Positions 44,145-53,754 of a DNA stretch of 64,000 nucleotides are shown one piece after another. Source of the stretch: Melghirimyces algeriensis (GTDB lineage: Bacteria > Bacillota > Bacilli > Thermoactinomycetales > DSM-45169). The notes below the pieces were generated by a model, which was not told the origin of the DNA, did not search any database, and was given only the letters and a program-made list of their open reading frames with translations. The translations under genes were made by a program, and so were the position numbers. Position 1 is the stretch's first letter; the number at the start of each line of letters is the position of its first letter. The DNA lies in NCBI RefSeq assembly GCF_900182565.1, contig NZ_FXTI01000001.1, forward strand, positions 310,001-374,000, read 5' to 3'.

Positions 44145-45746
44145 ATGATGAAGCTCCAGTCGATCTCGTTTGATTTCTTTCAGCGTGTTGGCCGTTCCAT
44201 GATGGCGGTTGTGTTGATTCTCCCTCTTGTCTCGATCCTGATGGGGTTGGGAGGTGTTCTGCTGAATCCCAACGTTCATGAGATCCTGCCTTTTCTCTCT
44301 AACAATGGATTTCAGGTTACCGGAGAATTGATGCAACGAGCTGGACAAGTTGTCTTTAATAACCTTCCGGTTCTGTTTGCTGTTGCGATTGCGATTACAT
44401 GGACTGGAGCAGGCATGGCTGGTTTCAGCTCCCTGATTGCTTTCTTTATTCTGCATACCGTGCTCGGTTCCCTGATTGATATTACAGATTTGAAAATCAA
44501 TGAAAAAATGTTGGGGACCGAATTGGGGATTGAGACGATGCAGACAGGTGTTTTTGGCGGCATCTTGATTGGTTTTCTAACGGCCTATTTGTATAATAAA
44601 TTTCATCGTACCAAGCTTCCTGATGCGATTTCTCTCTTCAGCGGAGAGCGTTTGGTGCCTATTGTGGCTTCTTTTGCTGCTATTGGGGTGGCTGTGCTCT
44701 TTTATTTTATCTGGCCTTTGGTGGGAATGGGTATTCTAGCTTTGGGTGAGTATGTGGCAACTCATACCAACCCCGTTGTTGTTGGCCTGTATGGCGGAAT
44801 TGAGAAGCTGTTGATTCCATTTGGTCTGCACCATATTTATAATACCCCGTTACTCTTTACAGAAATTGGTGGCAGTTATGAAGCCTTGGAAGGCGCCCGT
44901 ATTGTGGGAGATCAAAATGTCTATATCGCTCAAGTGATTGATAAACTGAGAGATCCATCGGTCACTCTCACAGGCGGAACCTACATTGCCGGAAAGTTTA
45001 TCCCTGTGATGTTTGGATTGCCGGCAGCTGCGTTAGCCATGATCCGGGTGGCTCACGATCGCCGGAAAGCGAAAGCTCGCTCCCTTTTGATTGCTGCTGC
45101 AGTTACCGCCTTTCTTACGGGAATTACAGAGCCGCTGGAGTTTACCTTCCTGTTTGTGGCGCCGGTTTTGTACGGAGTTCATGCTTTGCTAACGGCTGTG
45201 GCGTTCGGTTTGGCCAACTTTTTGGAGATGAAGGCCGGTTTTGCCGGTGGATCGGGACTGATCGATTTTGTATTGTTTAATGTATTGCCTAACCATTCCA
45301 ATGCCTGGCTTTTGACCATCGGTCTCGGCCTTGTATTTGGCGTGATCTATTACTTTACATTCCGCACCTTGATTATTACCAGAAACTTAAAGACCCCAGG
45401 GCGGGAGGACACAGAGGAAGAAACACGCCTTTATACCAAAGATGAAGCCCGTGAAAAAATGGGGATTACGCAACAACATGGACAGGTGGAAACGAAAGAT
45501 TGCAACAGTCGTGCACATCAAATTCTTGAGGCTCTAGGGGGAAAGGAAAATATCACAAAATTGGATGCCTGTATCTCCCGTCTTCGTGTCGGGGTGAAAA
45601 ATGCTGACCAAGTAGATGAAGAAATGCTGAAGAAACTTGGAGCTTCCGGGGTTCTGAAAGTGGCGGATGGAGTGCAAGCCGTTTATGGAACGCGTTCCTC
45701 AGTTATCAAAGAAGAGATTCGTGAAGTTATGGAAAAGGAGAGATAA
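44145..45746 (+). CDS. PTS EIICB component, glucose/maltose family, probably trehalose transporter
   Basis: 533 residues. EIIC (residues 1-420) begins FDFFQRVGRSMMAVVLILPL, has about ten spans and the GITEPLEFTFLFVAP motif of the glucose superfamily. EIIB (residues about 455-533) carries the phosphocysteine in KLDACISRLRVGV. Domain order is C then B. The classic B. subtilis TreP is EIIBC, B first, so this is a different branch doing the job next to treA and treR. An EIIA domain is absent and must be supplied in trans. Trehalose as substrate is inferred from the operon only; maltose or glucose are alternatives. Confidence 0.85.
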   Translation: MMKLQSISFDFFQRVGRSMMAVVLILPLVSILMGLGGVLLNPNVHEILPFLSNNGFQVTGELMQRAGQVVFNNLPVLFAVAIAITWTGAGMAGFSSLIAFFILHTVLGSLIDITDLKINEKMLGTELGIETMQTGVFGGILIGFLTAYLYNKFHRTKLPDAISLFSGERLVPIVASFAAIGVAVLFYFIWPLVGMGILALGEYVATHTNPVVVGLYGGIEKLLIPFGLHHIYNTPLLFTEIGGSYEALEGARIVGDQNVYIAQVIDKLRDPSVTLTGGTYIAGKFIPVMFGLPAAALAMIRVAHDRRKAKARSLLIAAAVTAFLTGITEPLEFTFLFVAPVLYGVHALLTAVAFGLANFLEMKAGFAGGSGLIDFVLFNVLPNHSNAWLLTIGLGLVFGVIYYFTFRTLIITRNLKTPGREDTEEETRLYTKDEAREKMGITQQHGQVETKDCNSRAHQILEALGGKENITKLDACISRLRVGVKNADQVDEEMLKKLGASGVLKVADGVQAVYGTRSSVIKEEIREVMEKER

Positions 45747-45747
45747 A

Positions 45748-47463
45748 GTGAACGAATGGTGGAGAAAAGCGGTTGTCTACCAAATCTACCCAAAAAGCTT
45801 TAATGACACCACAGGCGACGGAATCGGTGACCTGCGAGGAGTAATCGAAAAGTTGGATTACTTGGCGGAACTGGGTGTGGATGTTCTCTGGCTGACACCG
45901 GTTTATGCCTCTCCGCAAAGGGACAATGGATATGATATCAGCGATTACCGCCGGATCCACGAAGCATATGGAACCATGGAGGACTTTGAGGAATTGCTCA
46001 GAGAAGCTCATGCTCGCGGTCTGAAAGTAATGATGGATATGGTGGTAAACCATACTTCAACGGATCACCCTTGGTTCCAGCAAGCACGTCGCTCCAAAGA
46101 CAACCCCCGACGAAACTTTTATATCTGGAAAAAAGGAAGGAATGATGGTCCTCCAACCAATTGGCTGTCCAAGTTTGGAGGGTCTGCGTGGAAAAAAGAT
46201 GAACGAACCGGGGAATATTACCTTCATCTCTTTGATGTCACCCAAGCGGATTTGAATTGGGAATACCCTCCTGTCCGGGAAGAAGTATATGATATGATGC
46301 GTTGGTGGCTGGATAAAGGGGTGGATGGTTTTCGTCTTGATGTGATTAATCTGATCTCCAAAGATCAACGATTCCCTGATGATCCAGAGGGAGACGGCCG
46401 TCCGTTTTATACAGATGGCCCCCGTATTCATGAATATTTGCAAGAGATGAATCGTGAGGTTTTTTCCAAATACGATATGGTGACAGTGGGTGAGATGTCT
46501 TCCACCAGCATTTCCGAATGCATACAATACACCCGGCCCAATCGCAGGGAGCTCGATATGACGTTTCAGTTTCATCACTTAAAGGTGGATTATCCGAATG
46601 GAGAGAAGTGGGCCCAAGGGGATATGGACTTTCTTCGCTTAAAACGGATCTTGGCAGAGTGGCAGACAGAAATGCATGCGGGTGGGGGCTGGAATGCACT
46701 TTTCTGGTGCAACCATGATCAGCCGCGCATTGTTTCCCGGTATGGAGATGATGGCTTATGGCACACGGAGTCGGCCAAAATGTTGGCCACGGTGATCCAT
46801 CTCATGCAAGGAACCCCTTATATTTATCAAGGGGAGGAGTTTGGAATGACGAACCCGCAATTCGTCTCCATCGATGAATATCGGGATGTGGAAACCCACA
46901 ACATGTATCGGATTCTTTTGCAACAGGGAAAAGATGAAGAAGAAGTGATGAAGGTCATCCGAGAAAAATCCCGCGACAATGCCCGTACCCCTATGCAATG
47001 GGATAACTCCAAAAATGCCGGCTTTACGGATGGTACGCCCTGGATCGGAGTGGCCCATAACTATGCAACCATCAATGCGGAAAGAGCCCTTTCCGATTCC
47101 AATTCAATCTTTTACCACTACAAAGAATTAATTCGGCTTCGCAAGACATATGACATTGTAACCACAGGGGGTTTTCAGCTCTTACTGGAAGAACACCCGG
47201 ATCTGTTTGCTTATCTCAGAAATGGCGATCATGAAAAACTGTTGGTGGTAAACAACTTCCGAGGGCATGACACGGTTTTCACACTACCACGAGAGGTTTC
47301 TCACCTGTCTGATTGGACAGGAGAATGTTTGCTTTCCAATTATGCAGATTCGCCGACCGATTTTCGAATGCTGACACTTCGTCCTTATGAATCTGTGGTT
47401 TATCGGTTGACACCAAGATCAGAAGCCAAAGGTGGTGCAGAAAGGACTGGATGCGATGGATAA
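45748..47463 (+). CDS. treA: Trehalose-6-phosphate hydrolase
   Basis: 571 residues from GTG 45748, one base after the transporter stop, with AAAAGGAGAG before it. It is a GH13 alpha-glucosidase. The four conserved regions are present: DMVVNHTS, GFRLDVINLIS (nucleophile Asp), VGEMSS (acid Glu) and WCNHDQPR. Close similarity to B. subtilis TreA is visible through long identical stretches, for example VVYQIYPKSFNDTTG and LDMTFQFHHLKVDYPNGEKWA. It releases glucose and glucose-6-phosphate in the cytoplasm. Confidence 0.94.
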   Translation: MNEWWRKAVVYQIYPKSFNDTTGDGIGDLRGVIEKLDYLAELGVDVLWLTPVYASPQRDNGYDISDYRRIHEAYGTMEDFEELLREAHARGLKVMMDMVVNHTSTDHPWFQQARRSKDNPRRNFYIWKKGRNDGPPTNWLSKFGGSAWKKDERTGEYYLHLFDVTQADLNWEYPPVREEVYDMMRWWLDKGVDGFRLDVINLISKDQRFPDDPEGDGRPFYTDGPRIHEYLQEMNREVFSKYDMVTVGEMSSTSISECIQYTRPNRRELDMTFQFHHLKVDYPNGEKWAQGDMDFLRLKRILAEWQTEMHAGGGWNALFWCNHDQPRIVSRYGDDGLWHTESAKMLATVIHLMQGTPYIYQGEEFGMTNPQFVSIDEYRDVETHNMYRILLQQGKDEEEVMKVIREKSRDNARTPMQWDNSKNAGFTDGTPWIGVAHNYATINAERALSDSNSIFYHYKELIRLRKTYDIVTTGGFQLLLEEHPDLFAYLRNGDHEKLLVVNNFRGHDTVFTLPREVSHLSDWTGECLLSNYADSPTDFRMLTLRPYESVVYRLTPRSEAKGGAERTGCDG

Positions 47464-48169
47464 TATCTATTTAACAATCTATAACCAATTGGTTCAGCAG
47501 ATTGAATCCGGTCGGCTTCGTCCCCAATCCAAGCTTCCGTCCGAGTATGAGCTGACAAAGATGTACGATACCTCCCGTGAAACGGTGCGGAAAGCGTTAA
47601 ACCTTCTGGCTCAGAATGGTTATATACAGAAAGTGAAAGGGAAAGGTTCCTTTGTATTAAATGTCAACCAAATGGAGTTTCCTGTGTCAGGGTTGGTCAG
47701 CTTTAAGGAATTGACCCAGCGCCTGGGAAAAGAGTCTCGCACAAAGGTGATATCGTTGAAAGCGATGGCTCCGGATGAATCTGTTGCCGCTCACTTAAAC
47801 ATTTCACCTTCCCAGCCGGTTTGGCAAGTGATTCGAACCCGTTCCTTTCAGGATGAAGCAATTATTCTGGATAAAGATCACTTTCGCCAAGACATTGTTC
47901 CGGAACTGACTACGGAGATCTGTGAGGACTCCATCTATGAATATTTGGAACGCAGATTGGACAAACCGATCAGTTTTGCCAAAAAAGTGATCACCGTGGA
48001 GGAACCTTCAGAAGAGGATTGGGAATTATTGGATTTTGATGGCTATCCCATGATTGTCGTTGTGAAAAATTACGTCTATCTGGAAGATGCAACCCTCTTT
48101 CAATATACAGAATCCCGCCACCGACCGGATAAGTTTCGTTTTGTCGATTTTGCCCGGCGCTATCATTAA
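47456..48169 (+). CDS. treR: GntR-family repressor TreR
   Basis: 237 residues from ATG 47456, eight bases into the end of treA, after AGAAAGGACTGG. The winged helix is residues 1-70 (QLVQQIESGRLRPQSKLPSEYELTKMYDTSRETVRKAL), followed by a UTRA ligand domain ending RHRPDKFRFVDFARR. It should bind the TGTATATACA palindromes and be released by trehalose-6-phosphate. Confidence 0.93.
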   Translation: MDNIYLTIYNQLVQQIESGRLRPQSKLPSEYELTKMYDTSRETVRKALNLLAQNGYIQKVKGKGSFVLNVNQMEFPVSGLVSFKELTQRLGKESRTKVISLKAMAPDESVAAHLNISPSQPVWQVIRTRSFQDEAIILDKDHFRQDIVPELTTEICEDSIYEYLERRLDKPISFAKKVITVEEPSEEDWELLDFDGYPMIVVVKNYVYLEDATLFQYTESRHRPDKFRFVDFARRYH

Positions 48170-48230
48170 ACAGCCTACCCCTTCCGTTTCCCAGGAGGGT
48201 GTATGTCCATTAGCATGTGACTAAGTAAAT

Positions 48231-48269
48231 AAAAAGAGCCGATCTCCAAAATGGAGCCGGCTCTTTTTA
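48231..48269. terminator. Bidirectional terminator between treR and gnd
   Basis: AAAAAGAGCC pairs with GGCTCTTTTT, with an inner CTCC/GGAG stem, between convergent genes. Confidence 0.92.
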
Positions 48270-49688
48270 TCATGCGTTTCCAATCCAGTCTGTATGGAAG
48301 GTGCCTTCTTTGTCAATCCGTTGATAGGTGTGGGCACCAAAGTAATCCCGTTGCGCTTGCAGGAGGTTGGCGGGCAGACGTTCGGAGCGGTAGCTGTCGT
48401 AATAAGCGAGTGCACTGGACATAGCCGGTACGGGAATTCCGCTGTGAATGGCCAAAGCCAATACCTTCCGCCAGGCGTTCTGATATTGGTCCACGGCGTC
48501 CCGAAAGTAGGGAGCGAGAAGTAGATTGGAGAGGGCTGGCTCTTGGTCATAGGCGTCTTTAATGTTTTGCAGGAAACGAGCCCGAATAATGCATCCTCCG
48601 CGAAAGATCATGGCAATAGAGCCATAATCCAGGTTCCAGCCATATTCGTTGGAAGCTGCGCGCATTTGGGAAAATCCTTGAGCGTAAGAACAGATTTTAC
48701 TGGCGTAAAGTGCTTGACGAATGGATTCAATCCATTCTGTTTTGTTTTCAGTGGCCATTTTTCCCGCGTCAGGACCGGTCAATATGCGTGATGCCTTGCT
48801 GCGTTCTTCTTTCATGGCGGACAGAAAGCGGGAAAATACGGACTGGGTGATGAGTGTAAGTGGCTCCCCCAAATCAAGAGCACTCTGGCTGGTCCATTTG
48901 CCAGTTCCCTTTTGGCCGGCGGTATCCAGAATCACATCCACCAGTGGTTTGCCTGTTTCCTCATCTTTTTTGGTGAAGATATCCGCTGTGATTTCAATCA
49001 GATAACTGTCCAGTTCACCTTGGTTCCATTCCTGGAATACCTGATGCAGTTCATCCGTATTTAGGCCAAGGACTTCTTTCATCAGGTGGTAGGCTTCGGA
49101 GATGAGCTGCATATCTCCGTATTCAATCCCGTTATGAACCATTTTGACATAATGGCCTGCTCCATCAGGGCCGATATAGGTGGTGCAGGGATCTCCATCC
49201 ACATGGGCCGCGATGGACGTTAAAATGGGCTTCATCTCTTCAAACGCATCGCGAGGTCCGCCCGGCATAATAGAGGGCCCTTTTAAGGCGCCTTCTTCTC
49301 CGCCGGAGATCCCGGCCCCCATAAAACGGATTCCTTCCCTTTCCAATTCCTGAGAACGGTTTAATGTATCTTTAAACCATGCATTTCCGCCATCAATCAG
49401 AATATCCCCTTTGGAAAGAAGCGGTTTTAATTGTTGAATGGTGGCATCCGTAGGTCCACCGGCCTTTACCATCAGGATGATTTTTCGCGGTTTTTCCAAA
49501 GACTCCACAAATTCTTCCAGATTGTAAAACCCTTGAATCTCTTTCCCGCTTGCTTCCTTTAGAAACTTCTCTGTTTTTTCCGGGGAGCGGTTATAGACAG
49601 AGACGGGATAGCCCTTGCTCTCAATATTTAGTGCGAGATTTTTACCCATCACCGCCAAACCGATCACACCGATTTTTTGCTTGGACAT
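48270..49688 (-). CDS. gnd: 6-phosphogluconate dehydrogenase, decarboxylating
   Basis: 472 residues from ATG 49688, eight bases after AAAGGA (an ATG at 49694 is too close to it). The NADP fold is IGVIGLAVMGKNLALNIESKG; substrate residues are in GAGISGGEEGALKGPSIMPGG and GHYVKMVHNGIEYGDMQLI. It gives ribulose-5-phosphate, CO2 and NADPH in the oxidative pentose phosphate pathway. The 299-nt gap upstream to safA shows no recognisable element beyond AT-rich DNA. Confidence 0.97.
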   Translation of the reverse strand: MSKQKIGVIGLAVMGKNLALNIESKGYPVSVYNRSPEKTEKFLKEASGKEIQGFYNLEEFVESLEKPRKIILMVKAGGPTDATIQQLKPLLSKGDILIDGGNAWFKDTLNRSQELEREGIRFMGAGISGGEEGALKGPSIMPGGPRDAFEEMKPILTSIAAHVDGDPCTTYIGPDGAGHYVKMVHNGIEYGDMQLISEAYHLMKEVLGLNTDELHQVFQEWNQGELDSYLIEITADIFTKKDEETGKPLVDVILDTAGQKGTGKWTSQSALDLGEPLTLITQSVFSRFLSAMKEERSKASRILTGPDAGKMATENKTEWIESIRQALYASKICSYAQGFSQMRAASNEYGWNLDYGSIAMIFRGGCIIRARFLQNIKDAYDQEPALSNLLLAPYFRDAVDQYQNAWRKVLALAIHSGIPVPAMSSALAYYDSYRSERLPANLLQAQRDYFGAHTYQRIDKEGTFHTDWIGNA

Positions 49689-49987
49689 CTGCATCGTCCT
49701 TTCTACTGGATGTATAAAAAAGATCGAGGGTCGGACAGGCTCATTTAGTCATTGTTTCAGTTTTTCCGGGGTTTGTCCAGTCCTGAAGTTTGACATTGAT
49801 GATTTCGATGTGCATCTGCCATCTTTACCCTAATATATCATGTCTTGAGAGAAATTATTTTCTGGTTCATTGCTCTAATGAAGATTCCTTGCTTATCGGA
49901 TATTCATTTTTCTATCTTTGGGGGTGCAAATAGCCTATAGGCGCATATATATAGAGATGTATGTTCTAAAAAGGGAGGGAACTTCAT

Positions 49988-50767
49988 TTGAAATTGCACA
50001 TTGTTCAGCCGGGAGACTCACTTGAAAAAATAGCCCGGCGCTTTGACATCCCTCTGAAACGCTTAGTCGAGGTCAATCCAAACCTGGATGTCGCTGAATT
50101 GAAAGTGGGAAGCAAGGTGCGAATACCTGGCAAAAAGGTTCCATTGAACCGACGCATGGGGCAGAACGCTTCCATATCGGTGGAAAAACCAAGATCAGCA
50201 TTCGAATCACCCGAATCACCTGAATCTTCCATGGAAAAACCCTTGCCTGAACGTCGTCCGAAGGAACCGATGAACATTCCTCCGATGCCGAAAGCGCCGG
50301 AGTATGGAGGAGTGATGTCACCTTATCCCATGCCTGGTTACCCAGGGGGGGATGGTTCCTACGGGTATCCAATGCCTTATCCACCTCCATCCAGGCACTT
50401 TGAACCGTTTCACTCACCTGTACAGATGCCATATCCTCCAATGTCTGTTCCTCCGCCCTGGTTTACACAACAACCCTGGCAGGGAGAACCGGGACAATCG
50501 ATGCCTTTTGAAATGGTTCCGGGTTACGGACAACCGCCTCAACAGCCTTTTACAGGCTATGGAGCACCACCGATGAACCCTTTTTTTGAACTGTCGCAGA
50601 TCCCCTATCCCGAATCAGCAACAAAGCAGCAGCCAGAGAAACAGTCTTTTGAAGAGCAAACATTCCAAACAGAGGAGGAGGAAGGCAAGGAAGAGGATAC
50701 CCTGGATTTTTCTTCTCTTCTTTACGAGGAAGCAGATGATTGGAAGGAAAGTTCGTCAGAGAAATAG
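49988..50767 (+). CDS. safA: SafA-like LysM spore coat morphogenetic protein
   Basis: 259 residues from TTG after AGGGAGGGAAC. Residues 1-50 are a LysM domain (LHIVQPGDSLEKIARRFDIPL). Residues about 90-210 are a low-complexity stretch rich in P, M, Y, G and Q (for example YGYPMPYPPPS), as in SafA, and the tail is acidic. SafA binds the cortex and recruits the inner coat. It leads the safA...ruv...yajC block like in B. subtilis. The kinase-fold gene follows within 30 nt. Confidence 0.87.
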   Translation: MKLHIVQPGDSLEKIARRFDIPLKRLVEVNPNLDVAELKVGSKVRIPGKKVPLNRRMGQNASISVEKPRSAFESPESPESSMEKPLPERRPKEPMNIPPMPKAPEYGGVMSPYPMPGYPGGDGSYGYPMPYPPPSRHFEPFHSPVQMPYPPMSVPPPWFTQQPWQGEPGQSMPFEMVPGYGQPPQQPFTGYGAPPMNPFFELSQIPYPESATKQQPEKQSFEEQTFQTEEEEGKEEDTLDFSSLLYEEADDWKESSSEK

Positions 50768-50794
50768 GGACGACTGAAAAGGGGGTGGGGTGGG

Positions 50795-51742
50795 ATGAGC
50801 GGTATCAATATTTTGGACTGGGAAAGAATGTTGGGAGAACAAGTGATACACATCCAAAAATACCGAAAGCAATGGTTGTTGGAAACTGCTTCGGGAAAGT
50901 GGGTGGCGAAGCCATGCCGTTCGCATGCTCATCTTCGTTGGTGGTTTTGGGTGGATTGTGAACTTCGTCAGCGGGGATTTGATCGAATGCCTTTGTGCCG
51001 GACGGATGGTCGTACATGGTTGTTAACCGCCTGGATCGATGCCCGACCTGCTTCCTATCATCGCATGGATGAAGCTGGAAAAGCAGCTGATCTTCTCTCC
51101 CGCTTTCATCAAGCTGGTCGGGGATTGCTCACACCACCGCCCTATTGCCGTTTTTATTCTTTAAGGGAGCGGATTGAATCAAGATACCGTTCCTTTTCTT
51201 TATTGTTGGATCAAGCGGAGCAAATGGAAGGGGAGCTTGGGCAGTTACTGAGAAGGTATGGTAAGGAATTTCTTCGGTTGGGAAACGATAGTAGACGGAA
51301 GTTGATGCAAATCCCTTTGCAAGAATGGACGGACTGGGAAAGAAGCCGGCGTTGTCTCACCCATCGTGACCTGGCAAGTCATAATGTATTGATTGATTCA
51401 TCAGGGAATGGATGGCTGATTGATTTTGAAACAGCAGATTATGATGCCCAGGTGGGTGATCTCTGGCAACTGTTATCCAGGACGTTGTCACAACATCGTT
51501 GGGATGTGGTTGTGTTTAAGCGGATTCTTTCCAATTATGAATCTCACCGTGTTCTGGCACCGATTGAGCGGTTGATTCTTGCCTCATTGCTCGGTTTCCC
51601 CAACGAATTTTTTCGTGAAGCTGTGGGGATTTCGTTGAACAAAGAGGGATACATGAAAGAAAAGACTCTTCCGTATTTAAACAAGATTGCCGAATCGCTG
51701 TCCGGCTACCGGGACTTCCTCAATCGGTGGATTGGTTGGTAG
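50795..51742 (+). CDS. CotS-family kinase-fold spore coat protein
   Basis: 315 residues. It has a phosphotransferase fold with the catalytic loop LTHRDLASHNVLID (aspartate kept) and the metal-binding WLIDFETADYD followed by VGDLWQLL. It thus retains the residues that ysxE has lost. The lysine of the N-lobe is probably in KWVAKP. It follows safA closely, so a role in the spore coat is likely; it could phosphorylate a coat component or a small molecule. CotS, YutH and YsxE are the nearest relatives I can name. Confidence 0.8.
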   Translation: MSGINILDWERMLGEQVIHIQKYRKQWLLETASGKWVAKPCRSHAHLRWWFWVDCELRQRGFDRMPLCRTDGRTWLLTAWIDARPASYHRMDEAGKAADLLSRFHQAGRGLLTPPPYCRFYSLRERIESRYRSFSLLLDQAEQMEGELGQLLRRYGKEFLRLGNDSRRKLMQIPLQEWTDWERSRRCLTHRDLASHNVLIDSSGNGWLIDFETADYDAQVGDLWQLLSRTLSQHRWDVVVFKRILSNYESHRVLAPIERLILASLLGFPNEFFREAVGISLNKEGYMKEKTLPYLNKIAESLSGYRDFLNRWIGW

Positions 51743-51953
51743 AATTCGGTGGTTATGATATGATATTTTTGTGAGAGCGAGAAAACCTTGGCTTCGGCTA
51801 TGAAGCGAAATGGGAGTATTCGGAGAGGGTGTAAATATACACCCAACGATGGATTGCATTAGAAAGATATCAGGATGATCCGCCATGCCGCTTTGAGCAG
51901 GTGGATCTTTTGGTGTTATCGTACTGATGGATTTTTTTGTTGAGGTGATAGTG

Positions 51954-52715
51954 ATGGCAGGCCATTCAAAATGGAAAAATATCCAACATCGTAAAGGCCG
52001 TCAGGATGCACTTCGTGGTAAGCTGTTTGCTAAACTGTCCCGTGAGATCATGGTGGCGGCAAGGGAAGGAGGAGGGGATCCCGATCAAAACCAACGCCTG
52101 CGTCTGGCCATCTCCAAGGCCCGTTCTCAAAATATGCCTAATGACAACATTGAGCGGGCGATTAAACGTGGAACAGGAGAAGAGGCAGGCGGCAACTATG
52201 AATCCGTCACTTATGAAGGGTACGGCCCAGGAGGAGTGGCGGTGATGGTAGAGGCGTTGACGGATAACCGCAACCGGACTGCCGCAGATTTGCGTCATCT
52301 GTTTTCTAAAAGTGGTGGGAATTTGGGTGAAAGCGGTTGTGTTGCTTGGATGTTTGATCGGAAAGGACTTCTGGTTGTCGACCGAAAAACTGTGGATCTG
52401 GATGAAGAGGATATGCTTCTTCAGGCACTGGAGGCAGGGGCCGAAGATTTGGAAACAGGGGCCGATACGTTTGAAGTGATTACCTCACCGGATCAATTTG
52501 AAGACGTAAAACATGCATTGGAGAAGGAAAAGTTCTCTTTCACCGCATCTGAGGTGACGATGGTTCCTCAAAACACGGTAAAATTAACGGGAGACCATGT
52601 GTCTAAAATCCTTCAGTTGATGGAGGCACTGGAAGATCATGATGACGTACAAAATGTATATGCCAACTTTGAGATCGACGATGTCGTACAAGAAAAAGAA
52701 AACCTCAGTGAATGA
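51954..52715 (+). CDS. yebC: YebC/TACO1-family protein
   Basis: 253 residues from ATG 51954. It has the family opening MAGHSKWKNIQHRKGRQDALRGKLF and the GPGGVAVMVEALTDNRNRTAADLRH motif. Members act as regulators or help ribosomes through proline stretches. The 211-nt gap upstream contains two small hairpins, GCTTC/GAAGC and GGGTGTA/TACACCC, without a clear T-run. Confidence 0.96.
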   Translation: MAGHSKWKNIQHRKGRQDALRGKLFAKLSREIMVAAREGGGDPDQNQRLRLAISKARSQNMPNDNIERAIKRGTGEEAGGNYESVTYEGYGPGGVAVMVEALTDNRNRTAADLRHLFSKSGGNLGESGCVAWMFDRKGLLVVDRKTVDLDEEDMLLQALEAGAEDLETGADTFEVITSPDQFEDVKHALEKEKFSFTASEVTMVPQNTVKLTGDHVSKILQLMEALEDHDDVQNVYANFEIDDVVQEKENLSE

Positions 52716-52732
52716 ACATCAACGTTTCAAAT

Positions 52733-52757
52733 CTGTCCCCTGTGGGCAGTTTTTTTG
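52733..52757 (+). terminator. Rho-independent terminator after yebC
   Basis: CTGTCCC / GGGCAG stem with a tight loop, then seven T. Confidence 0.78.
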
Positions 52758-52821
52758 TTTTGTTATCAGGGTTTGTTTGATTTTCCAAGTGGAACAATAG
52801 CATCAGAAAGGAGGAGAAAGA

Positions 52822-53706
52822 TTGCATCATGATCAGCGGGAGCAAAACAAAAAGGGATTGACCATTGCCCTTTTCATCACAGCCGGTGTGATGGTGCTTG
52901 AATTCATCGGAGGTCTTCTGACCAACAGCCTGGCTCTTCTGTCTGATTCAGGTCATATGTTAAGTGATACCGCTTCTCTCGCTCTAAGTATGGTTGCTAT
53001 GCGCTTTGCAACACGGCCTCCGTCTCCGACAAAAAGTTACGGTTTCTTTCGATTGGAAATCCTGGCTGCTTTGTTTAACGGGGTTACATTATTGCTTATC
53101 ACCGGATGGATCTTTTGGGAGGCAATACAACGGTTTCGCTCACCACCAGAGGTGGTTGGTGAGCCGATAATTGCAATTGCGGTAATTGGATTGGTTGCCA
53201 ATCTGATAAGTGCGTGGTTTTTAATGAAAAAAGGAGATATTTCACAGAATGTGAATCTCAAAAGTGCATACCTGCATGTACTGGGGGATGCACTGGGATC
53301 TTTGGGGGCGATACTGGCCGGTGGATTGATGAGTCTGTTTGCTTGGTATATCGCAGATCCGGTGATCAGTGTGTTGGTAGCAGTCCTGATATTGAAAGGG
53401 GCGTGGGGAGTGATCCGTCGCAGCATTCATATACTGATGGAGGGAACGCCGGTTGCGGTTGATCTGAACGAAGTCAGGAGAGTGTTACAGGCGATTCGTG
53501 GTGTACGCAACATTCACGATCTTCATATTTGGACCATTACCTCTGGGTTAGATGCATTAAGCTGTCATCTGGTGATCGATGATGAACAGGATGAACAGAC
53601 GATTCTGCAAGAAGCGATCCAAACCGTTGAGGAACGATTTCATATCCGTCATACGACAATTCAGGTGGAAACGTCAGAGTTGAAACATCCTGAAACAGAG
53701 ATTTAA
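52822..53706 (+). CDS. czcD: Cation diffusion facilitator (CzcD-like zinc/cobalt exporter)
   Basis: 294 residues from TTG after AAAGGAGGAG. There are six spans. The metal sites are SDSGHMLSDTASL in span 2 and HVLGDALGSLG in span 5 (HxxxD). The C-terminal cytoplasmic domain ends VRNIHDLHIWTITSGLDALSCHLVIDD. The histidine loop between spans 4 and 5 is short. It exports divalent metal in exchange for protons. Confidence 0.93.
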   Translation: MHHDQREQNKKGLTIALFITAGVMVLEFIGGLLTNSLALLSDSGHMLSDTASLALSMVAMRFATRPPSPTKSYGFFRLEILAALFNGVTLLLITGWIFWEAIQRFRSPPEVVGEPIIAIAVIGLVANLISAWFLMKKGDISQNVNLKSAYLHVLGDALGSLGAILAGGLMSLFAWYIADPVISVLVAVLILKGAWGVIRRSIHILMEGTPVAVDLNEVRRVLQAIRGVRNIHDLHIWTITSGLDALSCHLVIDDEQDEQTILQEAIQTVEERFHIRHTTIQVETSELKHPETEI

Positions 53707-53754
53707 CAAAAAAGAAACGCCATGGAGCATTCCACAGCGTCTCTCTGTTGATGA

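Noticed and set aside
46057..46578. 173-codon minus-strand frame
   Set aside because: It is a shadow of treA, with no independent support.
49861..49987. Sigma-E or sigma-K promoter before safA (GCATATATATA)
   Set aside because: The -10-like CATA is present, but the remaining positions and the -35 do not fit either consensus well enough.
53707..53750. Hairpin between czcD and feoB as terminator
   Set aside because: Pairing is interrupted and no clear T-run follows; too weak to annotate.
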